IMG/VR virus record: IMGVR_UViG_3300025759_000019 | Coordinates: 1 to 39,247 of that record | Length of the DNA stretch: 39,247 nt | From: a virus | Direction: 5' to 3' (one strand) | Shown: one piece after another, positions 29,511 to 38,274 of the stretch | Position numbering within the stretch: the first letter of the stretch is position 1 | Layout of the letters: each line of letters begins with the position of its first letter | Position numbers and translations under genes: made by a program | Notes under the pieces: generated by a model | Seen by the model: the letters and a program-made list of their open reading frames with translations, nothing else | Database searches by the model: none | What the model was told of the DNA's origin: nothing

Positions 29511-30838
29511 TGGCAAATAAAAAAATATCAGAGTTAACAGCAGTAGTTACTTTACCAGATGCAGCGTTAATAACAGCAGTAGATTTAACAAGGGCAGCAG
29601 GTGACCAAAATGTTAAGATAGCAAAATCTGATTTAATTACAGGTGGAGGTGGTGCTGTAGATAGCGTTAACACTCAAATAGGAGTGGTAGTATTAGATAC
29701 AGACGATATTGCAGACACAGCGACAAACAGATATACAAATGATACTGATGTAACAAGATTAGCTAATACTAGTGGTACTAATACAGGTAATGAAGAAGGA
29801 GACAGAGCAACAATTACAAACGTTATACCAATAACTAATATAGCAGGATCGAACTACAATTTTAATACGGCTAATACAGAAACGGCTTATACAGTAACTA
29901 GAAATAGTGTTATAAATCAATGGTGTCAAACTTTTATAAACACGTTAACAAAACCAACGCTAACTTTAGGAGGTGTGACATTTACAGAGGTTGGAGGAAT
30001 AGGTTGGACTGCTTCAACAGATTTATATCTATATTTAAGAGATTTAGGTGTTGATGGTATTCACTATTCATTTTTACCTAAAGCTGTTGGTAGTGGTGGA
30101 GGAACAGCACCAACGACAAATAAGTTCATACCAATAGGTTTAGGTGACTTAACAACATCTATAACAGTAGGAACAACAAAGGGTTATTTCAGAATGCCTT
30201 ACGGAGCAACTTTAGTAGGTGCTACTGTTTCTCTTTTAGATGCAGGAACAGTTACAGGAATAGACATAGATATTTTGCGTGAAGGGATTTCTATTTTAAG
30301 CACAAATCTAACAACTGATGCTACAGAAGATTCAAGCTCAACAGCAAGTATTCCTATGGTAATTTCAGATGCTACATTAAATTTTGATGATGCTATAACT
30401 TTTGATTTTATAGGAGTGCCAACAGCAGGAAAGGGTGTTATAGTTACACTAGAACTTACTCAAAATGTAGTTGTAGGAACTGAAAATTATGAATATATCC
30501 CTATACCATTGTCAGATTTAACAAGTGATTTAACGGTTGGTGTAGATAAAGGTTATTTCGATATGCCCTATGCAGGTACTTTAATAGATGCTGTTATAAG
30601 TTTAAAAGATGGTGGTACTGTTAATGGTATTACGGTTGACATTAATAAGAATGCAGTTAGTGTTTTAAGTACTAAAATAACAACCGACACAACAGAAACA
30701 ACAAGCGTAACAGCTACTACACCTTTAGTTATTTCTGATGCTGTTTTAGCCGTAAATGATAGATTAACATTTGATTTTGATATAGTACCAACAAGTGCAA
30801 AGGTTGCTATATTAACCTTAACAATAAACCCAGCGTAA
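29510..30838 (+). CDS. Tail fibre-like protein with a duplicated domain
   Basis: The product is 442 aa. The opening MANKKISELTAVVTLPDAAL is a common start of phage tail fibres. About residues 204-322 and 327-442 are two copies of one beta-rich domain: NKFIPIGLGDLTTSITVG versus YEYIPIPLSDLTSDLTVG, and both contain a GYF-MPY and an ILSTN/VLSTK strand. The domain resembles virion surface decoration modules. Probably a host-binding fibre. It starts at the last base of the tail tube-like gene. Confidence 0.65.
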   Translation: MANKKISELTAVVTLPDAALITAVDLTRAAGDQNVKIAKSDLITGGGGAVDSVNTQIGVVVLDTDDIADTATNRYTNDTDVTRLANTSGTNTGNEEGDRATITNVIPITNIAGSNYNFNTANTETAYTVTRNSVINQWCQTFINTLTKPTLTLGGVTFTEVGGIGWTASTDLYLYLRDLGVDGIHYSFLPKAVGSGGGTAPTTNKFIPIGLGDLTTSITVGTTKGYFRMPYGATLVGATVSLLDAGTVTGIDIDILREGISILSTNLTTDATEDSSSTASIPMVISDATLNFDDAITFDFIGVPTAGKGVIVTLELTQNVVVGTENYEYIPIPLSDLTSDLTVGVDKGYFDMPYAGTLIDAVISLKDGGTVNGITVDINKNAVSVLSTKITTDTTETTSVTATTPLVISDAVLAVNDRLTFDFDIVPTSAKVAILTLTINPA

Positions 30839-30839
30839 T

Positions 30840-33002
30840 ATGTTTAGACAAGTAGAAAATGCAGTTGACCCAAATATAGGCGAAGTATGGCGAGATGAAT
30901 TTAACGATTTAACGGGTATTTTTAATACAAAAGAAACGGGGGGAACAGTAACTATTCAAGACCCTATTGGCACGGCTGTATTGCCACAAAAAGCATTGAC
31001 AATTGAATGTGTTTCAGCAGGAACGTGGGCAGAAGTAGATTTAGGTGTTGCTTATAATGAAATTTACGTTCAATATTATGTTTCAATCATTAATGATGGT
31101 GGAACGAGTGGCTACGAGCAACAAGTCTTTGTGAGTGGTGGTGCTGGAGCTTCTCAAAACTCGTTTAGTGTTGTAACAAATCATAGTGTTGGAAATCATA
31201 GATATTATATAGACCCTACATTTGCTTATTTTGGTATGCGCCAAAAAGTAGGTCAATGGACTAAAATAGGTTTGCATATTGATAGAATTGGCTCAACGGT
31301 TACACGTTACCATGATGGCGAAATGATAGGAACTTCGGCAATAACGAGTAATGACATTAGATATTTATTATTCGGTGGTGGAGTATTACCAAATGGGTAT
31401 AAATTACAAATTGCATCATTAACAGCAAACACAAATAATTTTAGTGCTGGAGTGCCTAACGTTGATGGTATTGGCGAAGTTTCTAAAATATATGTTGATG
31501 CATCAATGGATAGTGGAATTGATGCAAGTGGTTTTAGTGGTTTACACAAAGAACCTTTTGACCCCGATGGTGGCACAAATTATATTGATGGTGCTTTAAG
31601 ATATAGCAAGGCACTAGATATAGAATATTTTAAATTAAACGGCGAGGTTTTATATAAAAAAGGTGTTAAACATAAGTTGTTAGATTTAAACACTTCTAAC
31701 GGAGTTAAAATCATTGGAGACCCAACAACGGAAATTTTAAACTATACCTTAAAAGGGTATGGTGATAGTGTAGAAAAACCTTATTTATACAATTCAATTG
31801 AATATAATGGAACTTGGACAGTTGAAGATGCTCCGAATAATGTTTATCGCAGTAATGCTATTACTGGAATTGCAAGATTATCGGGTGTTTGGTTTAATGA
31901 AAATTTAGGTCTTCGTGAAAGTGTGGATATTTTAGACTTTGGCACTTATAGTGGTATCTATTTTATTGATGGCACAGATGTTTTAGTAAAATTATGGGAT
32001 GGCACAGACCCATCTTTAGGTCAAATAGATTTAATTTCAAATATCGGATTTTTAATTAATAATTATTGTAATGTAAAAGGCTTACATTTTAAAATGGGTG
32101 GTATCACCACTTCAGATTATAGCACTTTAGAATATAATGACTTTAGTACTAATGCAGGGAGTACAATAGGAAACTTTGGTAAATTTAGATATAACAAGGC
32201 TTACGATAATTGGTCTGGTGGTCAATATGTAGATGCAACATTAGGAGGTAAAGGAGAGCCATTCACAGCAAACACAAACTCTTTATTTTATGGCAATGAA
32301 ATAGCAGATTCTTATGTAGGTATTCAGATCAATTATGGTCAAAAAAATGTTATGGTAGCTTTTAATATTGTTAAAAATATAATCGTAAATCATATACAAT
32401 TAAGTGGAACTGGTGGAGTTCCTCACATAGATTCCAGCGAATCTGTAAAAATTATAAATAATACAGTTTATGCAAGTCCGAGAGGTATATCTAATGACCC
32501 TTACCCGATGGTTCAAGCGAGTACTGGGCATGGGGTTGTATTACAAAGTGGTGGAACGGATACGTATGCAGAAATAATTAACAACCTATTCATGTTACAT
32601 TACAACAAATCCAATATGTCAGGTGGTGGTGGTGCTAACAATTGGTCAGGTGGTGGTGGTGTAGAAGGAATTGTGGATTACAATCGCTATTTTAAAACAG
32701 ATTTATCTGATAGTTTTGCCAATTATTTCGATGGCACAGATGATTTTGTAGTTCACAAAGCGACACTTTCCGCAGGTTTATTTACTGGCTTAGGTGGAAC
32801 TGTAGAGCAACATAGTGCAATAGTTACCACTTTACCAACGGAACAAGCAGATTTTACTTTAAATAGTGGTAAATGGTTAGATACAGATGCTACACCAACT
32901 ACTTTAGGGGGTGGTACTGAATATGATTTTAAAGCATACGGAATTTATGTTGATTCAAAGGGAAACAGAATATTAACAAGTAGAAATATAGGAGCAAAAT
33001 AA
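30840..33002 (+). CDS. Tail spike with lectin-like and beta-helix domains
   Basis: The product is 720 aa. Residues 15-205 resemble a concanavalin A/LamG-like sandwich (IYVQYYVSIINDGG, KVGQWTKIGLHIDRIGST, YHDGEMIG). Residues 215-720 look like a right-handed parallel beta-helix (SLFYGNEIADSYVGIQINYG, EIINNLFMLHYNKSNM), as in polysaccharide lyases and depolymerases. It would bind and degrade a surface or seaweed-type polysaccharide. Active-site residues are not assignable by eye. Confidence 0.65.
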   Translation: MFRQVENAVDPNIGEVWRDEFNDLTGIFNTKETGGTVTIQDPIGTAVLPQKALTIECVSAGTWAEVDLGVAYNEIYVQYYVSIINDGGTSGYEQQVFVSGGAGASQNSFSVVTNHSVGNHRYYIDPTFAYFGMRQKVGQWTKIGLHIDRIGSTVTRYHDGEMIGTSAITSNDIRYLLFGGGVLPNGYKLQIASLTANTNNFSAGVPNVDGIGEVSKIYVDASMDSGIDASGFSGLHKEPFDPDGGTNYIDGALRYSKALDIEYFKLNGEVLYKKGVKHKLLDLNTSNGVKIIGDPTTEILNYTLKGYGDSVEKPYLYNSIEYNGTWTVEDAPNNVYRSNAITGIARLSGVWFNENLGLRESVDILDFGTYSGIYFIDGTDVLVKLWDGTDPSLGQIDLISNIGFLINNYCNVKGLHFKMGGITTSDYSTLEYNDFSTNAGSTIGNFGKFRYNKAYDNWSGGQYVDATLGGKGEPFTANTNSLFYGNEIADSYVGIQINYGQKNVMVAFNIVKNIIVNHIQLSGTGGVPHIDSSESVKIINNTVYASPRGISNDPYPMVQASTGHGVVLQSGGTDTYAEIINNLFMLHYNKSNMSGGGGANNWSGGGGVEGIVDYNRYFKTDLSDSFANYFDGTDDFVVHKATLSAGLFTGLGGTVEQHSAIVTTLPTEQADFTLNSGKWLDTDATPTTLGGGTEYDFKAYGIYVDSKGNRILTSRNIGAK

Positions 33003-33003
33003 T

Positions 33004-33258
33004 ATGAAAAAAGATAAAATTAAACACGTAGTAGTAGGATTAATTATATTTATTTTAGGATGGTATTTTTGGTATTCTGATATAGGATTTATACTTGCTG
33101 GTGTTTTTGCAGTAGGTAAAGAGTTTAACGACTCCACTGGTATTATTAAGCCTTTATTAAGTAAAGGTAAAAAAACAGGATTTAGTTTTTTAGACATAGC
33201 TTATACAATAGCTATTCCTTTAATCATACAAATTTATTTAAACAATTTTATTAATTAA
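33004..33258 (+). CDS. Small membrane protein, holin candidate
   Basis: The product is 84 aa. KDKIKHVVVGLIIFILGWYF and SFLDIAYTIAIPLIIQIYL are membrane segments, with AGVFAVGKEFNDSTG between. The H-x5-G-x-x-KE-x-x-D type of arrangement occurs in small phage membrane proteins of unknown function. It lies between two spike genes, away from the amidase, so holin activity is only a possibility. Confidence 0.6.
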   Translation: MKKDKIKHVVVGLIIFILGWYFWYSDIGFILAGVFAVGKEFNDSTGIIKPLLSKGKKTGFSFLDIAYTIAIPLIIQIYLNNFIN

Positions 33259-33285
33259 ACAAAGACCTAAAAAGGCAATTTAAAA

Positions 33286-33594
33286 ATGAAGAAAGTAGTA
33301 TTAGTATTAGCATTAATGTGTTTTGGATTTACTTCCTGCGAAAAAGAAACAATTGAAAACGAAGATTTATCTTTATTACCAACGGCAAAAGCCATTAAAT
33401 TTTGCAACTACAGATTAACAGATGCGTATGGAACGGAAACAGAGTATTACTATGAGCAAGACCAATTTGGTAAATGGCATCAGATGCAGATAACAAGAGG
33501 CGAAACTTGGGGGTCTATGATTGGTGATGGTTCAATAGGGGAATCAATGGATAAATGTAAAAAAGATGGTTTCGGAAATTGGTATAATAACTAA
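33286..33594 (+). CDS. Small lipoprotein, spike-region
   Basis: The product is 102 aa. MKKVVLVLALMCFGFTSC is a lipoprotein signal with C18 as the lipidated residue. The mature part (TETEYYYEQDQFGKWHQMQI) has further cysteines (FCNYR, DKCKKD). Placed between two receptor-degrading spikes, it could alter the host surface against superinfection; this is inference. Confidence 0.6.
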   Translation: MKKVVLVLALMCFGFTSCEKETIENEDLSLLPTAKAIKFCNYRLTDAYGTETEYYYEQDQFGKWHQMQITRGETWGSMIGDGSIGESMDKCKKDGFGNWYNN

Positions 33595-33597
33595 TAA

Positions 33598-35397
33598 ATG
33601 ATAGAATTAGACAGTATTAGAAAGGGTTATTATGAAATTTGGGTGGATGGTGTTAAAATATCTCAACATACTGATCTAGTTAAAGCAAATTCAAGAGGCT
33701 TAGAAGAGAAGCATAATAATATGAATAGTGAGGTTGTTTTAAAACAGCCTTACTATAATTTTGAAGTAAAAATAGACACCACAGAAATAGATAGATTAAC
33801 GCAAGAAAATGAAGATATGTTACAGCAAATTATAGCCTTGCAATCTGCTGCTTCTAATGGAGGTGGAGCAGTTGTTGTTGACCCTCCAGTTATTCAAACC
33901 TTAAAAGCGTTTCCAGATGCGTATGGTGGAGGTGCTGATGCTACAGGTGGTAGAGGCGGTAACGTTTACCATGTTACTAACTTAAGTGACCCATTTATAA
34001 ATATAGATGGTACTAATTACCCTGATACTGACAGTGTAGATTATCCAGGTAGTTTCAGATGGGCTTTAAATCAAGCAAGACCTGCTACTATTGTTTTTGA
34101 TGTGAGTGGTATTCTTGTTATTCAAAGTTGGCTAGATTGGAGTGGTACAGATTTAACAATAGCAGGACAATCTGCTCCAGTTGGAGGTATTACAGTTTCA
34201 TCTGTTGCAGGAAACCGTTTTAGAATTAGAAGTAATGGTACAACAGATAATCTTATAATGAGATATATTAGAATTAGACCAGTTAGTGAAAGTGGTGATG
34301 ATGCTTTTGAACCGTTCGAGGATAATACTATTACAAATGTAATTTTTGACCATTTAAGCGTAAGTTATGGTGGTGATGAAGGATTTAGTATGCGTGTTAA
34401 TCCTGGTGGAACTATAAACAATATTACATTTCAAAGAAGTATTTTAGCAGAGAATAAAACGGGTTCTTTATACGGTACGTCATGGGATAACACAGTAGCA
34501 GGACAGGCTACTATTACAAGTTCTAATATGTCGTGGAACAATAACCTTAGTTTTAATAATTCACATAGAAGTCCTAACGTAACATCTAACGGTAGATTTG
34601 ATTATATAAATAATATTGTACATAATTGGGAAGATTCAGTTGGTGCAATGTATGGAAATATACAAGCTAATATAATGAACAACTATTTTTCTTTAGGCGA
34701 AAGAGCTACGTTTAATGGAGCTGCTATTTCATCTTACTCACAACACAATGGTTGGTCGTTAGACGATGAGCAAGATAATTTAGGTGGATTCTTTACACCA
34801 AGTCTTTATATAAATGGTAATGTTGCAGATAAATTAATTCCTACAGATGATGATTATGTTGTCAATGATGATAATTGGAACATGGTATGGCAGTGGAAAA
34901 ATGCATCTGGGCCAAACGATTATAGAGTAGAACAATCTAATATAGCTTTTAGAAACTTAACACCACCTACGCAAATAGGTCAAGCAATGACTGTACAAAG
35001 TGCTGTAGATGCTTATAATGATGTGAGAACAGATAGTGGCACTAATGCTAGTTTAAATGCAGATGGAACTGTTACATATCATACTGATATACCTGATACA
35101 GAATATTTAGCTACTATTGCTACAGAGGGTGATTTTATTCATTATAATCAATATGACCAATTTAAACCTTATGATTATAATCCAACATTTCCAACATATA
35201 AAGCGTCTGTTGTGGCGGTCGATGGAATTTCCTCCCCAATTAACACAAGACCTGAAGGATTTTATGTAAGTAACGCACACATACCAGAGGCTTATTTAAT
35301 TGCAAAAGGTTTACCACAAAATGCAACAGTACACAATGATTTGAATCCAACGGGTTACACCTATTTAGAACAGTATCTTAACGAGGTTGATAATTAA
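33598..35397 (+). CDS. Tail spike with pectate lyase-like (PL1) domain
   Basis: The product is 599 aa. Residues 1-60 are a beta region for virion attachment, 60-85 a short coiled coil, then a Gly-Pro linker. From about residue 103 the protein matches polysaccharide lyase family 1: AFPDAYGGGADATGGRGGNV, LTIAGQSAP, LIMRYIRIRP and DHLSVSYGGDEG (251-262), the region where calcium and catalytic residues lie in such lyases. It would cleave a uronate-rich polysaccharide during adsorption. The substrate is unknown. Confidence 0.8.
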   Translation: MIELDSIRKGYYEIWVDGVKISQHTDLVKANSRGLEEKHNNMNSEVVLKQPYYNFEVKIDTTEIDRLTQENEDMLQQIIALQSAASNGGGAVVVDPPVIQTLKAFPDAYGGGADATGGRGGNVYHVTNLSDPFINIDGTNYPDTDSVDYPGSFRWALNQARPATIVFDVSGILVIQSWLDWSGTDLTIAGQSAPVGGITVSSVAGNRFRIRSNGTTDNLIMRYIRIRPVSESGDDAFEPFEDNTITNVIFDHLSVSYGGDEGFSMRVNPGGTINNITFQRSILAENKTGSLYGTSWDNTVAGQATITSSNMSWNNNLSFNNSHRSPNVTSNGRFDYINNIVHNWEDSVGAMYGNIQANIMNNYFSLGERATFNGAAISSYSQHNGWSLDDEQDNLGGFFTPSLYINGNVADKLIPTDDDYVVNDDNWNMVWQWKNASGPNDYRVEQSNIAFRNLTPPTQIGQAMTVQSAVDAYNDVRTDSGTNASLNADGTVTYHTDIPDTEYLATIATEGDFIHYNQYDQFKPYDYNPTFPTYKASVVAVDGISSPINTRPEGFYVSNAHIPEAYLIAKGLPQNATVHNDLNPTGYTYLEQYLNEVDN

Positions 35398-35409
35398 AAT
35401 AAAATAAAT

Positions 35410-36030
35410 ATGAGTGCATCAGAGATTATTCCTCTAATATTATCAACAATCGGTGGTGGTGTGTTAGGCGCATTTTTAACATTTAAAATATCATTAAAGA
35501 AGCAGAACTTAACGGAATTTGAAGTACTTATAAATCAGTATAAGCATCTTGAAGAAAAGTTACAGAAGAGAGTTGATGGTTTAGAGGTTGAACAAAAGAG
35601 ACAAAATATAGTTGAAGATAAGTTGCGTGAAAAGGTAACAAGTTTACAAACTCAATTGAATCTATTTGAAAGTAGTTCTGTAGATATTCCTTTGCCTATG
35701 TGGATGAAAAACACAAACGGAGAAATGCTTTTTTTAAATAGAAACTACGAAGATTTATTTTTAATCCCTAGAGGTTATAATATGGCTGACTACATTGGTT
35801 ATAAAGATCATGCAGTATGGTCTAAAGATGTTGCTGATGAATTTGCTAAAAATGATTCTAAAGTAGTTAGAAGCAAAAGACCTGTAAGAAGTATAGAAAG
35901 ATTAGATGAGGTTAACAGTGGTGAAATTTGGGTAGAGATTTTAAAATACCCAAGAATAATAAACAATAAAGTTATAGGTATTAGTGGTATTGTTTTGAGA
36001 ACAGGAGACACTAAAGAGGAATTAAAATAA
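35410..36030 (+). CDS. Membrane-anchored PAS domain protein
   Basis: The product is 206 aa. Residues 5-27 form a membrane segment (IPLILSTIGGGVLGAFLTF) and 33-90 a coiled coil. Residues 93-200 resemble a PAS fold (DIPLPMWMKNTNGEMLFLNR, VWSKDVADEFAKNDSKVV, EILKYPRIINNKVIGISG), which binds small ligands or partners. It starts the lysis cluster. I know of PAS proteins in lysis regions of some marine phages; a role in timing lysis is inference. Confidence 0.65.
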   Translation: MSASEIIPLILSTIGGGVLGAFLTFKISLKKQNLTEFEVLINQYKHLEEKLQKRVDGLEVEQKRQNIVEDKLREKVTSLQTQLNLFESSSVDIPLPMWMKNTNGEMLFLNRNYEDLFLIPRGYNMADYIGYKDHAVWSKDVADEFAKNDSKVVRSKRPVRSIERLDEVNSGEIWVEILKYPRIINNKVIGISGIVLRTGDTKEELK

Positions 36031-36036
36031 TACAAA

Positions 36037-36285
36037 GTGAAAGATAGAAAAGAAAAGATTGACTTTTTAGATTTAGTAACCCCTTTAGTATGTGTTTATA
36101 TGGCTTTTTTGTGTGGTTATACTTACTTTTCTAGCCATGATTTAGATGCTAGTTTTAAAAGTGTTGCAATATTATTTAGCTGTAGCTTCTTTTTTTCTTA
36201 TGGGTTGTTTTCATTCTTTAGAGATTTAAAACTATTTGGAATTGTATGGATGCTAAAATCATTTAGAAAGTTTTTTAAAAAATGA
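36037..36285 (+). CDS. Small membrane protein, holin candidate
   Basis: GTG 36037 gives an 82-aa product (MKDRKEKIDFLDLV). Two membrane segments (VTPLVCVYMAFLCGYTYF and SVAILFSCSFFFSYGLF) and a basic tail (LKSFRKFFKK) fit a class II holin. It sits between the PAS protein and other membrane genes ahead of the amidase. Assignment rests on topology and place. Confidence 0.55.
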   Translation: MKDRKEKIDFLDLVTPLVCVYMAFLCGYTYFSSHDLDASFKSVAILFSCSFFFSYGLFSFFRDLKLFGIVWMLKSFRKFFKK

Positions 36286-36374
36286 GAGATTCAGATATTT
36301 TAATGATAGTCGGTGGTGTTTTTCTTATAGTTATTATTATAGTGCAAATTTGTCAATACATAAAAAATATATGA
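36282..36374 (+). CDS. Single-pass membrane peptide (30 aa)
   Basis: ATG 36282 reads to TGA 36372-36374. MRDSDILMIVGGVFLIVIII is one membrane segment. Both ends overlap neighbouring genes by ATGA, consistent with coupled translation. Possibly a small lysis regulator; not recognised. Confidence 0.55.
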   Translation: MRDSDILMIVGGVFLIVIIIVQICQYIKNI

Positions 36375-36976
36375 AAGGAAGTAGATTGATAGTTTTAGTA
36401 TCGTTAATAGTTGCAGTATCAACAGGAACGTTTTTAGCAATATTAAATAAGTATGGTAGTTGGTCAGACCATCAATTAACAGAGTTAAACCCTCTACTGT
36501 CTATTATATTAGCTGCTATTCAATGGACTTTCTTGTTATCTTATTCTGACCACCCTAAAAAGGAAAGAGAAATAACTAAAGTATTTAAAAAATCAGTGAG
36601 ATTAAAACACGGTTTAATAATAACAGCGTTCTTTTTTCTTTGTGTATTAGTATTAGGTCTTAACGAACCATCAGAAACGATACAAAAACTTCATTTAGTA
36701 GCAACTGGTTTAGCAATAACGACTGGTTATATTACTTTATTAACATATCCAGAAACACCTAAAGGACATAAGTACGCTAACATAGGTGCTGCAATAGGTT
36801 TAACAGGTTTTATTTTAGGATTTGTATTTAATTTATATAGCGTTTCATGGGCAGAGGTAATAGTTTCCATACCTTTAGCAATATTTATCTTTGTTACTTA
36901 CATAAAATTTCGTACTTTCGATAAAACTAAAAGATATGAGAGTTGCATTTGTAATAGGACACCATCAAAACAGTAA
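36371..36976 (+). CDS. Polytopic membrane protein
   Basis: The start ATG 36371 overlaps the preceding stop (ATGA); a longer frame from 36350 would run into it. The 201-aa product has about six membrane segments (LIVLVSLIVAVSTGTFLAIL, LSIILAAIQWTFLLSY, GLIITAFFFLCVLVLGL, ATGLAITTGYITLLTY and others). It resembles DUF998-like membrane proteins only loosely. It overlaps the amidase start by 41 bp. Function unknown. Confidence 0.6.
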   Translation: MKGSRLIVLVSLIVAVSTGTFLAILNKYGSWSDHQLTELNPLLSIILAAIQWTFLLSYSDHPKKEREITKVFKKSVRLKHGLIITAFFFLCVLVLGLNEPSETIQKLHLVATGLAITTGYITLLTYPETPKGHKYANIGAAIGLTGFILGFVFNLYSVSWAEVIVSIPLAIFIFVTYIKFRTFDKTKRYESCICNRTPSKQ

Positions 36977-37469
36977 AGGTGCATTATCAAAATACTTTGG
37001 ATTGCGTGAGTGGGATTTTTACAACGAAGTAGTTGAAAGTTTAGGTGATGTTTGTATATTTTACCACGATGAAAATATAGGTGGTTATACTTCTAGGATT
37101 AAAAAAACAGCAAGTAAAATAAATAAATATCCTTTTGATTTAGTTATAGAATTGCACTTTAATTCTGCCGTTCATCATTCTGCAAATGGATGTGAAACAC
37201 TTTACTATTATCGAAGCAATAACAGCAGAGACTACGCTAAATTATTTTCTGATGTAGTAAGTGCTGAGACAGGTATAAAATCTCGCAATAGTGGTTTAAA
37301 AGCCCTTACAAACAGAAATGATAGAGGTTTTGCTAGTGTGTATTATACAAAAGCACCTACCATCTTAATAGAACCATTTTTTGGTAGTAATGAAGATGAT
37401 TGTAAAAAGATTCAAAGCCCTGAGAACATGGCTAGAATAATTGAAAAATTTATATCTTTATGTATTTAG
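36936..37469 (+). CDS. N-acetylmuramoyl-L-alanine amidase (endolysin)
   Basis: The product is 177 aa. AFVIGHHQNSKGA (H9 or H10), REWDFYNEV (E25), LVIELHFNSA (H74) and TILIEPFFGSNEDD (E146) are the zinc ligands and catalytic glutamate of Amidase_3 enzymes, which cut between muramic acid and the peptide stem. No signal peptide, so export needs a holin. It ends the membrane gene cluster and overlaps the next gene by 10 bp. Confidence 0.8.
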   Translation: MRVAFVIGHHQNSKGALSKYFGLREWDFYNEVVESLGDVCIFYHDENIGGYTSRIKKTASKINKYPFDLVIELHFNSAVHHSANGCETLYYYRSNNSRDYAKLFSDVVSAETGIKSRNSGLKALTNRNDRGFASVYYTKAPTILIEPFFGSNEDDCKKIQSPENMARIIEKFISLCI

Positions 37470-37660
37470 AACTCCTGGTATTCGATGAAGATTTAGAAAA
37501 AGAGGTATTCGTTCCTTTCACTTTAGAAATAGAATTTGTTAATGGATTTTATTTAGATCCTGCTGATACAAATATAGTTAACCTTATTAGTTACGGACAA
37601 ACTTACAGCGTAAAGAAATCACACCCACTTATGGCTCAACTACAATACAAAATCAATTGA
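37460..37660 (+). CDS. Small hypothetical protein (66 aa)
   Basis: Beta-rich product (MYLELLVFDEDLEKEVFVPF, then YGQTYSVKKSHPLMAQL). It overlaps the amidase by 10 bp and the spanin candidate by TTGA. No domain recognised. Confidence 0.55.
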   Translation: MYLELLVFDEDLEKEVFVPFTLEIEFVNGFYLDPADTNIVNLISYGQTYSVKKSHPLMAQLQYKIN

Positions 37661-38211
37661 AAAGAAATATAATTTACATCATAATAGGTTTTATAGTAGC
37701 CTTTGCAGTATTAAAACAATGCGAAGGTAAACCAAGAACTATAACAAAGACAGTTACTAAGATTGAGACTATCTATGATACTATCAATAATACTATCATA
37801 AATGAAATTCCTAAACCTGTTTATATTGAGAAAACGAAAACGATTAAAGGTAAAGACTCTATTATTTACAAAGACAAGCCTAGCGAAAATACGATTACTT
37901 CATCCCAATTTGAGGTGGAACTTCTAAGCAATGATGCGTCTGCAATGCTTACTATAACAGCTAATGAACTTTATGACGTTCAAGGTGTAATAACATATCC
38001 AAGAATAGAAACGACCACAAAAACGATTAAAATACGTGACGCTAGTGGTCTTTTTATTTATGGTAACTTACCAATTAATAATATACAATCACCAGAAGTT
38101 GGTGTATTGTTTCAGATTAAAAATAAATTATTCATTTCTACAGGAGCACAATACAATCATCTTAGCCAACAACTAGATTACAAAGTTGGTTTAGGTGTTA
38201 AAATATGGTAA
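37657..38211 (+). CDS. Membrane-anchored envelope protein, spanin candidate
   Basis: TTG 37657 overlaps the preceding stop. The 184-aa product has an N-terminal membrane anchor (NIIYIIIGFIVAFAVL), a polar helical or extended region (TKTVTKIETIYDTINNTIIN) and a beta-rich end (EVGVLFQIKNKLFISTGAQY) closing in VGLGVKIW. It recalls proteins grouped as DUF6808 in Bacteroidota phages. After the amidase, a protein spanning the periplasm could disrupt the outer membrane. Spanin function is inferred. Confidence 0.5.
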   Translation: MKRNIIYIIIGFIVAFAVLKQCEGKPRTITKTVTKIETIYDTINNTIINEIPKPVYIEKTKTIKGKDSIIYKDKPSENTITSSQFEVELLSNDASAMLTITANELYDVQGVITYPRIETTTKTIKIRDASGLFIYGNLPINNIQSPEVGVLFQIKNKLFISTGAQYNHLSQQLDYKVGLGVKIW

Positions 38212-38274
38212 ACATATTAGTTGACAAAAAAAACAAAAAGTAAACTTATAAATTGACAAACTAAAACTAAAAAC

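Noticed and set aside
38221-38255. Promoter TTGAC plus TAAATTG before the phosphoesterase gene
   Set aside because: Gap of about 25 bases and poor match to the -7 box in a very AT-rich leader; not convincing alone.
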